Below, in pieces: positions 16,380-24,927 of a stretch of 64,000 nucleotides of DNA; position 1 is the stretch's first letter; the number at the start of each line of letters is the position of its first letter. Where the stretch lies: NCBI RefSeq assembly GCF_000423145.1, contig NZ_AUHK01000008.1, positions 1 through 64,000 of the forward strand. The letters run 5' to 3'. The DNA is from Helcococcus sueciensis DSM 17243 (lineage in GTDB: Bacteria > Bacillota > Clostridia > Tissierellales > Peptoniphilaceae). The notes under the pieces were generated by a model that was not told the origin of the DNA, made no database searches, and saw nothing but the letters and a program-made list of their open reading frames with translations. The position numbers were made by a program, and so were the translations under genes.

Positions 16380-17333
16380 TTAATCTAAATCTAAACTATC
16401 CCAGTATACCGCTATCAATATTATGATACCTTTTATTATCATTTGTATATAATTACTTATACCTAATATTGTTAAACCATTTAATAGAACTACTACTACT
16501 AAAGAACCTATTATAGTTCCTAAAACTGTTCCTCTACCTCCTGACATTGTTGCTCCTCCTAATACTACAGCAACTATAGCGTCAAGTTCTAGACCAACCC
16601 CATAAGATGGAATACCAGATGAAACTCTACCAATTACTAATAAACTTCCTATACCAACTAAAACACCCGCTATTAAATATGTAAATATATAAACTTTTGA
16701 TAAATTAATACCTGAAAATTCAGCTGCTTGTTTATTACTACCTACAGCATAAATTTCTCTACCAATTTTTGTTTTAGATAAAATAAACATAGTAATCGCA
16801 AGTAATAAACCAACTAAGTATGTTGGAAATGGAATCCCTAAAAAACTTCCGTTGAATATTGATAAATAAGCGTTATTACTAAAAGGTATTGTAGCACCAT
16901 TTGTGATTATGTAAGAAGCCCCTCTAGCCACATTCATTGTAGATAACGTTATAATGAAAGGATTTAAATCTGTCTTAGCAACAAATAATCCGTGAACAAG
17001 CCCAAATAATGTACTTACTGAAATTGTAACTAAAATCCCTACTATTAATGGAGCTCCTTTGTTCATAGACAAAACTCCTACAATAGTAGAAAGAGCAACT
17101 ACAGCTCCCATAGATAAATCAATTCCACCTGTTAATATAATAAAAGTCATAGCAAAAGCCGTTATTATAGTAATCCCAGATTGAAATATAATATTTCTCA
17201 AGTTACCATATGTTAAAAAGTAATTATTCATCAAAGAAAATATAACAAATAAAATCCCTATTATAATGGTATTTGTTAAAACTCTATTTTTTAATATTTT
17301 TTTTACTACTTCCACTTTATTTATCTCCTCCAA
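16380..17333 (-). CDS. Sugar ABC transporter permease (RbsC type)
   Basis: 317 residues, hydrophobic throughout, with the ribose/galactose permease landmarks FIILTGGIDLSMGAVVALST and the late LGGATMSGGRGTVLGTIIG loop that contacts the ATPase. It forms the membrane channel with the RbsA-type ATPase whose stop lies directly upstream of its ATG. Family members carry ribose, xylose, arabinose, allose, autoinducer-2 and related sugars. Only one permease gene is present, as is usual in this class. Confidence 0.9.
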   Translation of the reverse strand: MEEINKVEVVKKILKNRVLTNTIIIGILFVIFSLMNNYFLTYGNLRNIIFQSGITIITAFAMTFIILTGGIDLSMGAVVALSTIVGVLSMNKGAPLIVGILVTISVSTLFGLVHGLFVAKTDLNPFIITLSTMNVARGASYIITNGATIPFSNNAYLSIFNGSFLGIPFPTYLVGLLLAITMFILSKTKIGREIYAVGSNKQAAEFSGINLSKVYIFTYLIAGVLVGIGSLLVIGRVSSGIPSYGVGLELDAIVAVVLGGATMSGGRGTVLGTIIGSLVVVVLLNGLTILGISNYIQMIIKGIIILIAVYWDSLDLD

Positions 17334-18833
17334 CTATTTTGAATTTGTTTTCTCTACTTTTGTTGCAATTTCCATAAATTTTTCTTGATTAAATTCTTCT
17401 CTATTTTCTATTTCACCACTAAGTTCTTTGTTTTTCATTATTAGTATTCTGTCACTAAGTCTTAGCAACTCTGGCAAATCTGAAGAAACTAATATTATAG
17501 AAATTCCTTGTTTTGTCATATCATATATAATCTCATATATTTCTTCTTTAGCCCCAATATCTACTCCTACTGTAGGCTCATCTAAAAAAAGTATACTAGG
17601 ATTATTCATAGCCCATTTAGCAAAAATAACTTTCTGTTGATTACCGCCACTTAAATCAGTAACATTTTGGTCTCTACTTCTAGATTTAATATTTAATTTA
17701 TTTATATATTTATCACTTTCTTCATTTTCAAGTTTAAGGTCTAAAATTCCATTATTTACTATTTTATTTAAATTGTTAATTGTTATATTATGTTTAATAC
17801 TTAAATCTGTTAGCAAACCTGTTTTTTTTCTATCTTCAGTCAAGTACCCTATATTATTCTTTAATGCATCTTGAATATTTTTTATTTCAACTTTTTCACC
17901 ATTTATATATATCTCACCATCATACTTAGAATATCCATAAATAGCATTTAATATTTCGGTTCTTCCTGAACCAACTAAACCACCTATACCGAGAATTTCA
18001 GATTTGTGAAGCTTAAAGCTTATATTCTTTATCCCCTCATTACTTGAAAGATTTTTCACTTCTAAAACTACATCTTCTCCTATTTCTCTTTCCACTTCTT
18101 CTACCGATTTCAATTCTCTACCGACCATACCACGTATCATACGTTTATATGATATTTCATCTTTTTTCATAGTCTCAATTGTTTTTCCATCTCTTAACAC
18201 TGTTATACTGTCAGAAATAGCTATAACATCATCTAGTTCATGAGAAATATATAAAATTGATACTCCTTTATCCTTCAAAACATGTATAAGTTCAAATAAT
18301 TTATCTTGCTCTTTTCTAGATAAAGTTGTTGTAGGTTCATCTAAAATTATTAATTTAGCATCCATTGATAAAATTCGTACAATTGATACTAATTGTCTTT
18401 GAGCTGTAGATAATTCTCTTACCAATACCCTAGGATTTAAATTAAGATTATAGTTTGATATTATTTCAATGGCTGTTTTTTCTATTTCTTTCCAATCTAC
18501 AATTCCATATTTATTTGTTGGCGTATGACCTAAAACTATATTTTCCATAACACTTAAGTCTTCAACTAATGGAAAACTTTGATGAACTGTTCCTATACCC
18601 AAATCTTGAGAATATACAGGATTTATAAAATCTACTTCTTTACCTTCCCAATAAAACTTACCACTAGTTTTTTTGTAAATACCACTTATAAGCTTTATTA
18701 ATGTAGATTTTCCTGCACCATTTTCACCAACTAGAGAATGAATTTCTCCCTTTTCTATATCAAAATTTACTCCAGATAAAGCATAAAATGAATTGAATTT
18801 TTTAGTAATATTCTCTATTTTTAATAATGACAT
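17334..18833 (-). CDS. Sugar ABC transporter ATP-binding protein (RbsA type, two nucleotide domains)
   Basis: 499 residues with duplicated ABC domains. First half: Walker A GENGAGKSTLI, a signature-like LSTAQRQLVSI, Walker B LIILDEPTTTLS. Second half: degenerate Walker A GLVGSGRTEI, signature LSGGNQQKVIFAKW and LFLDEPTVGVDIGAK. This asymmetric arrangement is normal for RbsA, XylG and MglA. It powers the permease encoded immediately downstream. The gap of 65 bases upstream, to the binding-protein gene, is largely a strong hairpin. Confidence 0.92.
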   Translation of the reverse strand: MSLLKIENITKKFNSFYALSGVNFDIEKGEIHSLVGENGAGKSTLIKLISGIYKKTSGKFYWEGKEVDFINPVYSQDLGIGTVHQSFPLVEDLSVMENIVLGHTPTNKYGIVDWKEIEKTAIEIISNYNLNLNPRVLVRELSTAQRQLVSIVRILSMDAKLIILDEPTTTLSRKEQDKLFELIHVLKDKGVSILYISHELDDVIAISDSITVLRDGKTIETMKKDEISYKRMIRGMVGRELKSVEEVEREIGEDVVLEVKNLSSNEGIKNISFKLHKSEILGIGGLVGSGRTEILNAIYGYSKYDGEIYINGEKVEIKNIQDALKNNIGYLTEDRKKTGLLTDLSIKHNITINNLNKIVNNGILDLKLENEESDKYINKLNIKSRSRDQNVTDLSGGNQQKVIFAKWAMNNPSILFLDEPTVGVDIGAKEEIYEIIYDMTKQGISIILVSSDLPELLRLSDRILIMKNKELSGEIENREEFNQEKFMEIATKVEKTNSK

Positions 18834-18862
18834 TTTTCACTCCGTAACCATTTCTATATAAT

Positions 18863-18889
18863 GAGCTTCTATCAATTTGATAGAAGCTC
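18863..18889. terminator. Intercistronic hairpin after the binding-protein gene
   Basis: GAGCTTCTATCAA and its exact complement (18863-18875, 18877-18889) separated by one base. No T-run follows on the minus strand. Such hairpins after a solute-binding-protein gene typically protect the upstream mRNA and give more binding protein than membrane subunits. Confidence 0.7.
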
Positions 18890-18898
18890 ACAAGAATC

Positions 18899-19852
18899 TT
18901 ATTTATAATCTTCTCCATATATTTGTTTCCATATTTCTTTAAAGTTATTTTTATCAACTAAAACATGATCAACAACTACTTCAGATTTTTCTTCTGCTTT
19001 TCCTTCTATTTGGTCAATTAAGTTTTTAACGGATGCAGCACTTTGTTCAATTGGATTTTGAGATGATGTTGCGTAAATCCAACCCTCATCAATCATTCTT
19101 AATATTTCTTTATCTCCATCAATACCTACTACTGTTAAATCTTTTAATCCCATATTTTTTGCAGCTCTACCCGCTCCTATAGTTGCATTTGCAAATGATC
19201 CATAAACACCATTTAAATCCGGATGTGAAGTATAAATATTTTCAGCTGTAGAGATCGCTTCATCTGTTGTCATAACTCTATTTTCTTCTACAATTTCAAT
19301 ATTTGGATATTTTTCTAAATATTCTTTAAATCCTTTTGTTCTTAGAGCAACACCCGGCATTGTAGCTGTAATATCAATTATAGCTATTTTACCTTTTTCT
19401 CCCATACCTTCAACTAATGCTTTAGCTGCTTGTTGTCCACCACCATATCCATCAGAAGTCATAACATGATCTGTAGATGGACCTTCAGAAATAATTTTAA
19501 TATCTTTATCTCTAGCATTTTTAACCGCTGGAACTATTGCGTCTACATCTAGAGGAATTATCGACATAGCTTTTACCCCTTTAGCTGTGAATGATTCTAT
19601 ATTAGATATTTGCGTTTCTAAATTACCATTAGGGTTTAAAAATTCGTAATCATATCCTGATTCTTTAACTGCTTTTTCAAAACCTTGAGCAAATGATTGT
19701 GACCAGTCATCATCTTGTCTATGAATTACTAATGCAATTGTTCCTTTTTCTCCGCCACTGTTACCACTTCCACCTTGATTATTTTCTTGATTACACGCAA
19801 CAAGAGATAACACCATTAATGCTGATAAAACTATCGCTAATACTTTTTTCAT
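18899..19852 (-). CDS. Sugar ABC transporter substrate-binding lipoprotein (RbsB type)
   Basis: 317 residues. A lipoprotein signal ends in the lipobox LVAC at about residue 20, followed by a Gly/Asn/Ser-rich tether (about 21-38) and a periplasmic-binding-protein type I fold of the ribose class. Elements such as EFLNPNGNLETQISNIE, MSIIPLDVDAIVPAV and LTVVGIDGDKEILRMI match this class. It captures the sugar outside the membrane and delivers it to the permease. It lies between the GH172 gene (18 bases upstream) and the RbsA-type gene. Confidence 0.9.
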   Translation of the reverse strand: MKKVLAIVLSALMVLSLVACNQENNQGGSGNSGGEKGTIALVIHRQDDDWSQSFAQGFEKAVKESGYDYEFLNPNGNLETQISNIESFTAKGVKAMSIIPLDVDAIVPAVKNARDKDIKIISEGPSTDHVMTSDGYGGGQQAAKALVEGMGEKGKIAIIDITATMPGVALRTKGFKEYLEKYPNIEIVEENRVMTTDEAISTAENIYTSHPDLNGVYGSFANATIGAGRAAKNMGLKDLTVVGIDGDKEILRMIDEGWIYATSSQNPIEQSAASVKNLIDQIEGKAEEKSEVVVDHVLVDKNNFKEIWKQIYGEDYK

Positions 19853-19870
19853 TTTTTTCTCCTTATAATT

Positions 19871-20995
19871 TTAATATTTACTCAAATCAATTTTTCCATT
19901 AATTGGCTCTAATTTTTCATCTGTTAATCCTTCAATAGTATCTATAGGCAATCTTTCTTCTACAGGTAATATTTCTTCGAATTTTTTATGTGGTTCTGTT
20001 TGATACCAGTATGCCGTACTTGAATAATCATCACTTCTATGATTATTGTGTCCATGTTCTATAGTAACTTTTATGGATTTTTCGAACATAATTGGGTCCT
20101 CTATATGATATCTATAAGTACTTATTTTTCCTGACCAATTATCTCCTCCACCCATTGTGATTCCAAAATATGGAGAATGATACTCTTGTTGTGGACACCA
20201 TGCAGTATTAAAATAATCTTCCATTCCTGTACCATGAAGAGATGGAGGCCATTCTTCTCCGTCAATGAAAATCATGTCGTCACCTTCTCCATACCAGTTC
20301 CATTCTCTAGTAAATCTTAAATTATGAATATTTAGATTACATCCTATATAATGCCCTTTTCCTTCAGCTTCTAGTAGAACATAATTTTCATCTCCAGTTG
20401 TATTTTTTCCACCGAATTCATATTCAACATTTGATACTTCTTTATCATCTATACCTTTAGTTAATTCTCTACGCCAAGTTGCATGGAATCTATAAGGGCT
20501 ATTAATATCCTCTTTTTTATGTTCTTCGTAATCTATGTAGAAATAAAACTTTATAGGATATTTAGTATTACACTCTACTTCAATTCTTGCTGATTTATCA
20601 AAAGGCATTGGAAGAAATGCATTAAATGCTTTACCACCTTCTGGAGCCATTTGAAACGGTGCAGATACATAGTTTTTCACTACACCATGCCCAATACCAA
20701 AAAAATCCCCTATTGGAACTTCAACACTAGGATTAACTTCATCATCCCAAAACATTCTTAAAACAACTTTTCTATATATATAGTCTTCATTAGTTTTAGT
20801 AGAATGTGGAGCCATTGTTATCCATATATGTCTAATAATTCCTGGTGTCTTGATATTTGCGATATCTTTTACATCTCCTGGTTCAAAAACAAAGAAATCT
20901 TTGTTTCCACCTTCTAAATCAAAACTTGATTTTCTCTTTCTTTTCCCTTTTCTGGCCATATAAATATTATTTATACCTCCAGCCAACAGTTCCAT
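19871..20995 (-). CDS. GH172 (DUF2961) glycosidase, intracellular
   Basis: 374 residues spanning the DUF2961 fold: FVFEPGDVKDIANIKTPGII with IRHIWIT, then WNWYGEGDDMIFIDGE, HGTGMEDYFNTAWCP, and a C-terminal YRYHIEDPIMFEKSIKVTIE block ending DDYSSTAYWYQ. Glu237 and Glu259 are conserved acidic candidates for catalysis. DUF2961 has been renamed glycoside hydrolase family 172; known members act on alpha-D-fructofuranosides and on D-arabinofuranosides. There is no signal peptide, so the substrate must be imported as a small glycoside. It is first in the operon after the LacI operator. D-Arabinofuranosidase activity is inferred from the downstream isomerase gene, not from sequence alone. Confidence 0.85.
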   Translation of the reverse strand: MELLAGGINNIYMARKGKRKRKSSFDLEGGNKDFFVFEPGDVKDIANIKTPGIIRHIWITMAPHSTKTNEDYIYRKVVLRMFWDDEVNPSVEVPIGDFFGIGHGVVKNYVSAPFQMAPEGGKAFNAFLPMPFDKSARIEVECNTKYPIKFYFYIDYEEHKKEDINSPYRFHATWRRELTKGIDDKEVSNVEYEFGGKNTTGDENYVLLEAEGKGHYIGCNLNIHNLRFTREWNWYGEGDDMIFIDGEEWPPSLHGTGMEDYFNTAWCPQQEYHSPYFGITMGGGDNWSGKISTYRYHIEDPIMFEKSIKVTIEHGHNNHRSDDYSSTAYWYQTEPHKKFEEILPVEERLPIDTIEGLTDEKLEPINGKIDLSKY

Positions 20996-21026
20996 AAAAT
21001 CCCTCCTAACGTTTGTTTTTCAGTTG

Positions 21027-21040
21027 TGGTATCGATACCA
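21027..21040. promoter_or_regulatory. Perfect 14-bp palindromic operator of the GH172/ABC operon
   Basis: TGGTATCGATACCA is identical on both strands, has the central CG typical of LacI-family operators, and lies between the lacI-type gene and the GH172 ribosome-binding site. Confidence 0.75.
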
Positions 21041-21083
21041 GTTTTGTTTAAAAAAATATATTTATATATATATTTATTTTTAT

Positions 21084-22046
21084 TTATTTATTTGAAGTTG
21101 ATTCTCGAACAACTAATTTTGTTTGAACATTTATCTTTTTTGTCCCATTGAGTTCTATTTTTTCATTCATTATATCTATCAGTGTTTTAACCATTATTTT
21201 TGCAATTTCCGGTGTTGATTGTTCTATTGTAGTTAAACCAGGTTTTACTCTTGAAGATAAATTAGTATTATCAAAACCTACCACTTTTATATCTTCAGGT
21301 ATATTTATTCCTTTTTCTTGAGCGTAGAATATCAAGTCTATAGCAGTATCATCATTCCAACAGAATATAGCATCATAATTTTTATAATCTATTCTATCAA
21401 AACTACGTTGCAAATCATTAAACCCTGCTGTTTCTCCTAATATTCCATATTTTCTACAAGTTTTTTTAAACTCTTTCATCCTTATATAAGAAGGAAAGTT
21501 ATGGATATATGGGTGTAAATATAATACTTTTTCACATCCAATTTCATGTAAATGTTTAACTGCTAGTCTAACACCTTGTTCATGATTCGTTATAAGCTGA
21601 TAGCCTTGAACTTCATCAAAGTTCATTCTCTCCCATAAAACCATAGGTATTTTATCTAAATGTCTTCTTAAGTTTGTGCCCGAAGATGCCATAACACCAT
21701 CGATACCAACTCTTTTTATCATAGATATATAAACATTTTCTTTTTTTAAACTATGATTAAGGTTACAAATGATTAAATTATAGCCACGATCTAAACATTC
21801 TTTTTCTACATTTTCCGCTAACTCTACAAAAAAAGAATTTCTTAAATCTGGTAAAATCAAAGCAAATATTTTTGACTCCCTACTTTTTAAAGATTGTGCA
21901 TTCAAGCTAGGGATATAATCAAGTTCTTCTATCGCTTTTCTTATTTTTGCTTGAGTTTTAGCACTTACAATTCCACTATTATTAATATATCGTGAAACCG
22001 TAGACACTGATACTCCTGCAAGTTTGGCTACATCTTTTATAGTCAT
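21084..22046 (-). CDS. LacI-family transcriptional regulator of the GH172/ABC operon
   Basis: 320 residues. The N terminus MTIKDVAKLAGVSVSTVSRY is a standard LacI helix-turn-helix, followed by the hinge helix (SLNAQSLKSRES) and a sugar-binding regulatory domain including SKIFALILPDLRNSFFVELA. It probably represses the operon at the palindrome 21027-21040 and is released by the incoming sugar or its phosphate. The gene is upstream of and collinear with the operon. A cre-like site lies in its own upstream region. Confidence 0.9.
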   Translation of the reverse strand: MTIKDVAKLAGVSVSTVSRYINNSGIVSAKTQAKIRKAIEELDYIPSLNAQSLKSRESKIFALILPDLRNSFFVELAENVEKECLDRGYNLIICNLNHSLKKENVYISMIKRVGIDGVMASSGTNLRRHLDKIPMVLWERMNFDEVQGYQLITNHEQGVRLAVKHLHEIGCEKVLYLHPYIHNFPSYIRMKEFKKTCRKYGILGETAGFNDLQRSFDRIDYKNYDAIFCWNDDTAIDLIFYAQEKGINIPEDIKVVGFDNTNLSSRVKPGLTTIEQSTPEIAKIMVKTLIDIMNEKIELNGTKKINVQTKLVVRESTSNK

Positions 22047-22100
22047 ATGAAACTCCTTACAATTATATTAATTTAAATTTTTTTTTAAGTCAATTAGTTT

Positions 22101-22114
22101 AGATATCGTTTTCA
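22101..22114 (-). promoter_or_regulatory. cre-like site upstream of the LacI-type gene
   Basis: On the minus strand TGAAAACGATATCT agrees with TGWAANCGNTNWCA at 13 of 14 positions, the mismatch being the last base. It lies 55 bases upstream of the regulator ATG, suggesting catabolite control of the cluster. Confidence 0.5.
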
Positions 22115-22130
22115 TGAATTATTTAGAGAT

Positions 22131-22157
22131 AAAAAAATAACATATAAGCTGTTATAT
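22131..22157 (-). terminator. Possible terminator of the M20 peptidase operon
   Basis: Short 6-bp stem (ATAACA 22137-22142 with TGTTAT 22150-22155) followed on the minus strand by seven T. The stem is weak and AT-rich. The rest of 22158-22314 is AT-rich without a visible gene. Confidence 0.4.
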
Positions 22158-22314
22158 TGTATTTTCCTTATTTATTTATTGAAATGGATTTCATATTATT
22201 CTTTTTATATTTTTTACAATTTTTTAATATTTTATTAAAATATTTAAATCTCTAACATTAATCACATATAATTTTTATAAATTAAAACCATAAGTTAACT
22301 GGTGGTGTTCTACC

Positions 22315-23472
22315 CTATCTCTCCAAAAATCTAAGACATGTATCCTTAAATATTCTTACATTTTCACTATATTCATCTAGTTCGACATATTCGTCAACTA
22401 TATGAGCTGTTTTTGTAACTCCAGGACCATATACGACTAATTGAATATCATCTCTGATATGAATGTATCTGGATAGTTCACATGTACCTATCAACGCTTT
22501 TACAACTATATTTTTATCTTTTGCTGATTCTTTTAATGAATTTATTAAATCATTTTCTTTACTTGCAAGAGCAGGGTCTAATACTTGAATCAATTCAAGA
22601 CTTAGCTTGGCCTTACTATCATCCTTATTATTTTCTTCTATAGCATCTTCTAAAACTTTTATAGATTGTTCAGATCCAAATTCAGGTACTGTTCTTATAT
22701 TTCCACTAATACTTGCATTTTCTGGTACAGAATTAAATTGAATTCCACCTTCTATCATTGAGAAAACATTCAATGTTGAACCTAAGTCAGCATTTTGATA
22801 TTTTTCATCATTAGTTATTTCATCAAATTTTGCTTGTACATTTGTTACAAAATCTGTAATGGTTGTTATAGCATTTATACCAATTTCTGGCATTGAAGAA
22901 TGACACGCTCTTCCCTTTGCATTTACTGTATACATGATAGAACCTTTAGATGCATATATAGCTAAGTGTTCATCCTCTCCTTTTGTAGGTTCAGATATTA
23001 AGATTGCGTCTACATCATCTAGTAAACCTTTTTCTACAAGATCCAATGCTCCTTGCATTCCTACTTCTTCTCCAACCGTACCTATAAACCAAATTTCACC
23101 TTTAAATTCAACGCCTTCTTCTAGAATTTCTAAAATAGCGTATAAACTAGCAGCAACCCCTGCTTTCATATCAGAAGTTCCTCTTCCATACATCTTATTA
23201 TCAACTATTTTTCCTTCAAAAGGAGGATAAGTCCAGCCTTCTCCAGCTTCGACTACATCTAAATGTCCTGAAAAAGCAAATATTTTACCTTTTTCTTTAC
23301 CTTTAACTTTAACTAATATATTTGATCTATTAGGATAAGAATCGATTATTTGAGTTTCTACATTATCATAATCTTTAAATAATTTTTCGATATATTCAGC
23401 AACTTCCTTTTCATTATCATTCACTGATTCTATTTGAATTAAATCTCTCAGAATATCAATATATTTTTCCAT
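22315..23472 (-). CDS. M20-family metallopeptidase (ArgE/DapE/ACY1 type)
   Basis: 385 residues. Metal-ligand motifs are in place: FSGHLDVVEAGEGW with the His-x-Asp pair, MYGRGTSDMKAGVAAS with the bridging Asp, GTVGEEVGMQGA with the catalytic Glu pair, and a C-terminal His in KTAHIVDEYV. A dimerisation domain occupies about 180-290. The family removes acyl groups from amino acids or cleaves small peptides in the cytoplasm. Downstream of and probably co-transcribed with an MFS transporter gene (18-base gap), it may deacylate what that transporter imports. The exact substrate cannot be read from sequence. Confidence 0.87.
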   Translation of the reverse strand: MEKYIDILRDLIQIESVNDNEKEVAEYIEKLFKDYDNVETQIIDSYPNRSNILVKVKGKEKGKIFAFSGHLDVVEAGEGWTYPPFEGKIVDNKMYGRGTSDMKAGVAASLYAILEILEEGVEFKGEIWFIGTVGEEVGMQGALDLVEKGLLDDVDAILISEPTKGEDEHLAIYASKGSIMYTVNAKGRACHSSMPEIGINAITTITDFVTNVQAKFDEITNDEKYQNADLGSTLNVFSMIEGGIQFNSVPENASISGNIRTVPEFGSEQSIKVLEDAIEENNKDDSKAKLSLELIQVLDPALASKENDLINSLKESAKDKNIVVKALIGTCELSRYIHIRDDIQLVVYGPGVTKTAHIVDEYVELDEYSENVRIFKDTCLRFLER

Positions 23473-23490
23473 AATTTATCTCCTTTTAAA

Positions 23491-24765
23491 TTACTTCACA
23501 TTCTTATTTTTATATTTCTTGGCTCTTTGATGTGCAATATACCAAAGCACTCCTGTCAATATAGCTAGAACAATATTAACAATCCAAGCAATATAATATG
23601 AAGTTGATCTATCAAAAATAAATGACACAAATAAAGGTCCTATAGCCGCCCCTATTTGCATACCTGATTGCACGAAACCGTAAGCCTCACCATACATTTC
23701 CCTATTATAAATAGAAGAAGTAACTAATGGAGGTATAACTGTCCCCATTGCTAAACCAAGTCCAAAAATTACTGCTAACGCCCATGGCCCCCAAGAAGTA
23801 TCGATAAATAACATAGATACAAAACTTAGTGATAATGTAATTGAACCAAATATCAAAGCTTTATAAATTCCAAATCTATCGGCGATTTCTCCAAGCAATA
23901 ATTTCCCAAATACACCTATTAATAAATATATAGAAATTATAGAACCTGATCTTTCTACACCTAAAGCTTGTTGCAATGCTGGTGGAAATTGTAAACTAGC
24001 ACCATTTGCAAGTCCATTAGTTATAGATCCTAAGATTAAAAATATAAAGAAACTACAAGTTATTGATGCACTTAAACTTAATCCGACTTCTAAAGACTTG
24101 CTTACTTCTCCACCTAAATTTTCTTTTTCAATTTTTTCTTTTTTCTTAAATCCGTAAGGTTTCATTCCTCTATCTTCTGGTTTTAAATAAATAAGGAAAA
24201 TTCCAAATACAATAGCTATTACCAGTATAATAAGGGAATACATTCTATATGATGTTCTCCATCCATAATTAGATATAACCCTACTGATAAGTGGACTCAG
24301 TATAGCTCCACCTGCAGATATACCTGATACTGCAATTGAAGTTGCAAGCCCTCTCTTTTCATAAAACCAGTTATTTATCATCATCATTATAGGAATTGAT
24401 GTAGTCGCTATAAAACAAACCCCAACTACAAAAGCAGATATGTAAAAATGATATTGATTTTGTGCTAAAGAAAAACCAAATACCCCTGCAGAGAACAATA
24501 TAGCAAAAGCTGTCCACAATTTCTTAAAATTATATTTAGTTAAATAATATGACGCTACCGGCCCTAAAAATATACCTACCGCTTGAGTTATAGTCCCACT
24601 TATGGAATAAGCGGTTCTAGAAAATCCTAAATCCTCTGTTACAGCAATCTGCCAACTATTGGACAGAGATGTTACTATCGGAACAAAAACTCCTAAAACT
24701 ATTGCTGAAATAGCTAATATAAACCAAGCGTAGTGGATACCACCACCATTTTTATTATCTTTCAT
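23491..24765 (-). CDS. MFS transporter, OFA (oxalate/formate antiporter-like) type
   Basis: 424 residues with twelve predicted membrane segments. The N-terminal helix HYAWFILAISAIVLGVFVPI and the GISAGGAILSPLISRVI segment resemble the oxalate:formate antiporter branch of the major facilitator superfamily, which moves organic anions. A long cytoplasmic loop after helix 6 is rich in Lys and Glu. It precedes the M20 peptidase gene and likely supplies its substrate, for instance an N-acylated amino acid; this is an inference from adjacency. Confidence 0.85.
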   Translation of the reverse strand: MKDNKNGGGIHYAWFILAISAIVLGVFVPIVTSLSNSWQIAVTEDLGFSRTAYSISGTITQAVGIFLGPVASYYLTKYNFKKLWTAFAILFSAGVFGFSLAQNQYHFYISAFVVGVCFIATTSIPIMMMINNWFYEKRGLATSIAVSGISAGGAILSPLISRVISNYGWRTSYRMYSLIILVIAIVFGIFLIYLKPEDRGMKPYGFKKKEKIEKENLGGEVSKSLEVGLSLSASITCSFFIFLILGSITNGLANGASLQFPPALQQALGVERSGSIISIYLLIGVFGKLLLGEIADRFGIYKALIFGSITLSLSFVSMLFIDTSWGPWALAVIFGLGLAMGTVIPPLVTSSIYNREMYGEAYGFVQSGMQIGAAIGPLFVSFIFDRSTSYYIAWIVNIVLAILTGVLWYIAHQRAKKYKNKNVK

Positions 24766-24805
24766 TTAATCACCATGCTTTCTTAAAATCTAACACATTT
24801 AATAT

Positions 24806-24836
24806 ACCCAAATTTTGGGGATTGTAAAAGTTGGGT
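24806..24836. repeat. Spaced inverted repeat upstream of the MFS gene
   Basis: ACCCAA (24806-24811) and TTGGGT (24831-24836), 19 bases apart, are GC-rich islands in AT-rich DNA upstream of the MFS start. A regulator site is possible. Confidence 0.35.
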
Positions 24837-24850
24837 GGGAATATTTTGCA

Positions 24851-24900
24851 AAAAAAAAAACACAATCTCTATCTATTAAAATTAATAAATAGAGATGTGT
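24851..24900 (-). terminator. Terminator of the DUF4310-4312/amidohydrolase operon
   Basis: Imperfect stem of about 17 bp (arms around 24861-24878 and 24883-24900, core ATCTCTAT), followed on the minus strand by ten T. Confidence 0.8.
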
Positions 24901-24927
24901 TCTGCTAGGCTAGCTTATTAGGAGTTT

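Noticed and set aside
14850-19852. Plain ribose operon (rbs)
   Set aside because: No RbsD, and the GH172 and arabinose-5-phosphate-isomerase-like genes would be unexplained; ribose remains possible as a secondary substrate.
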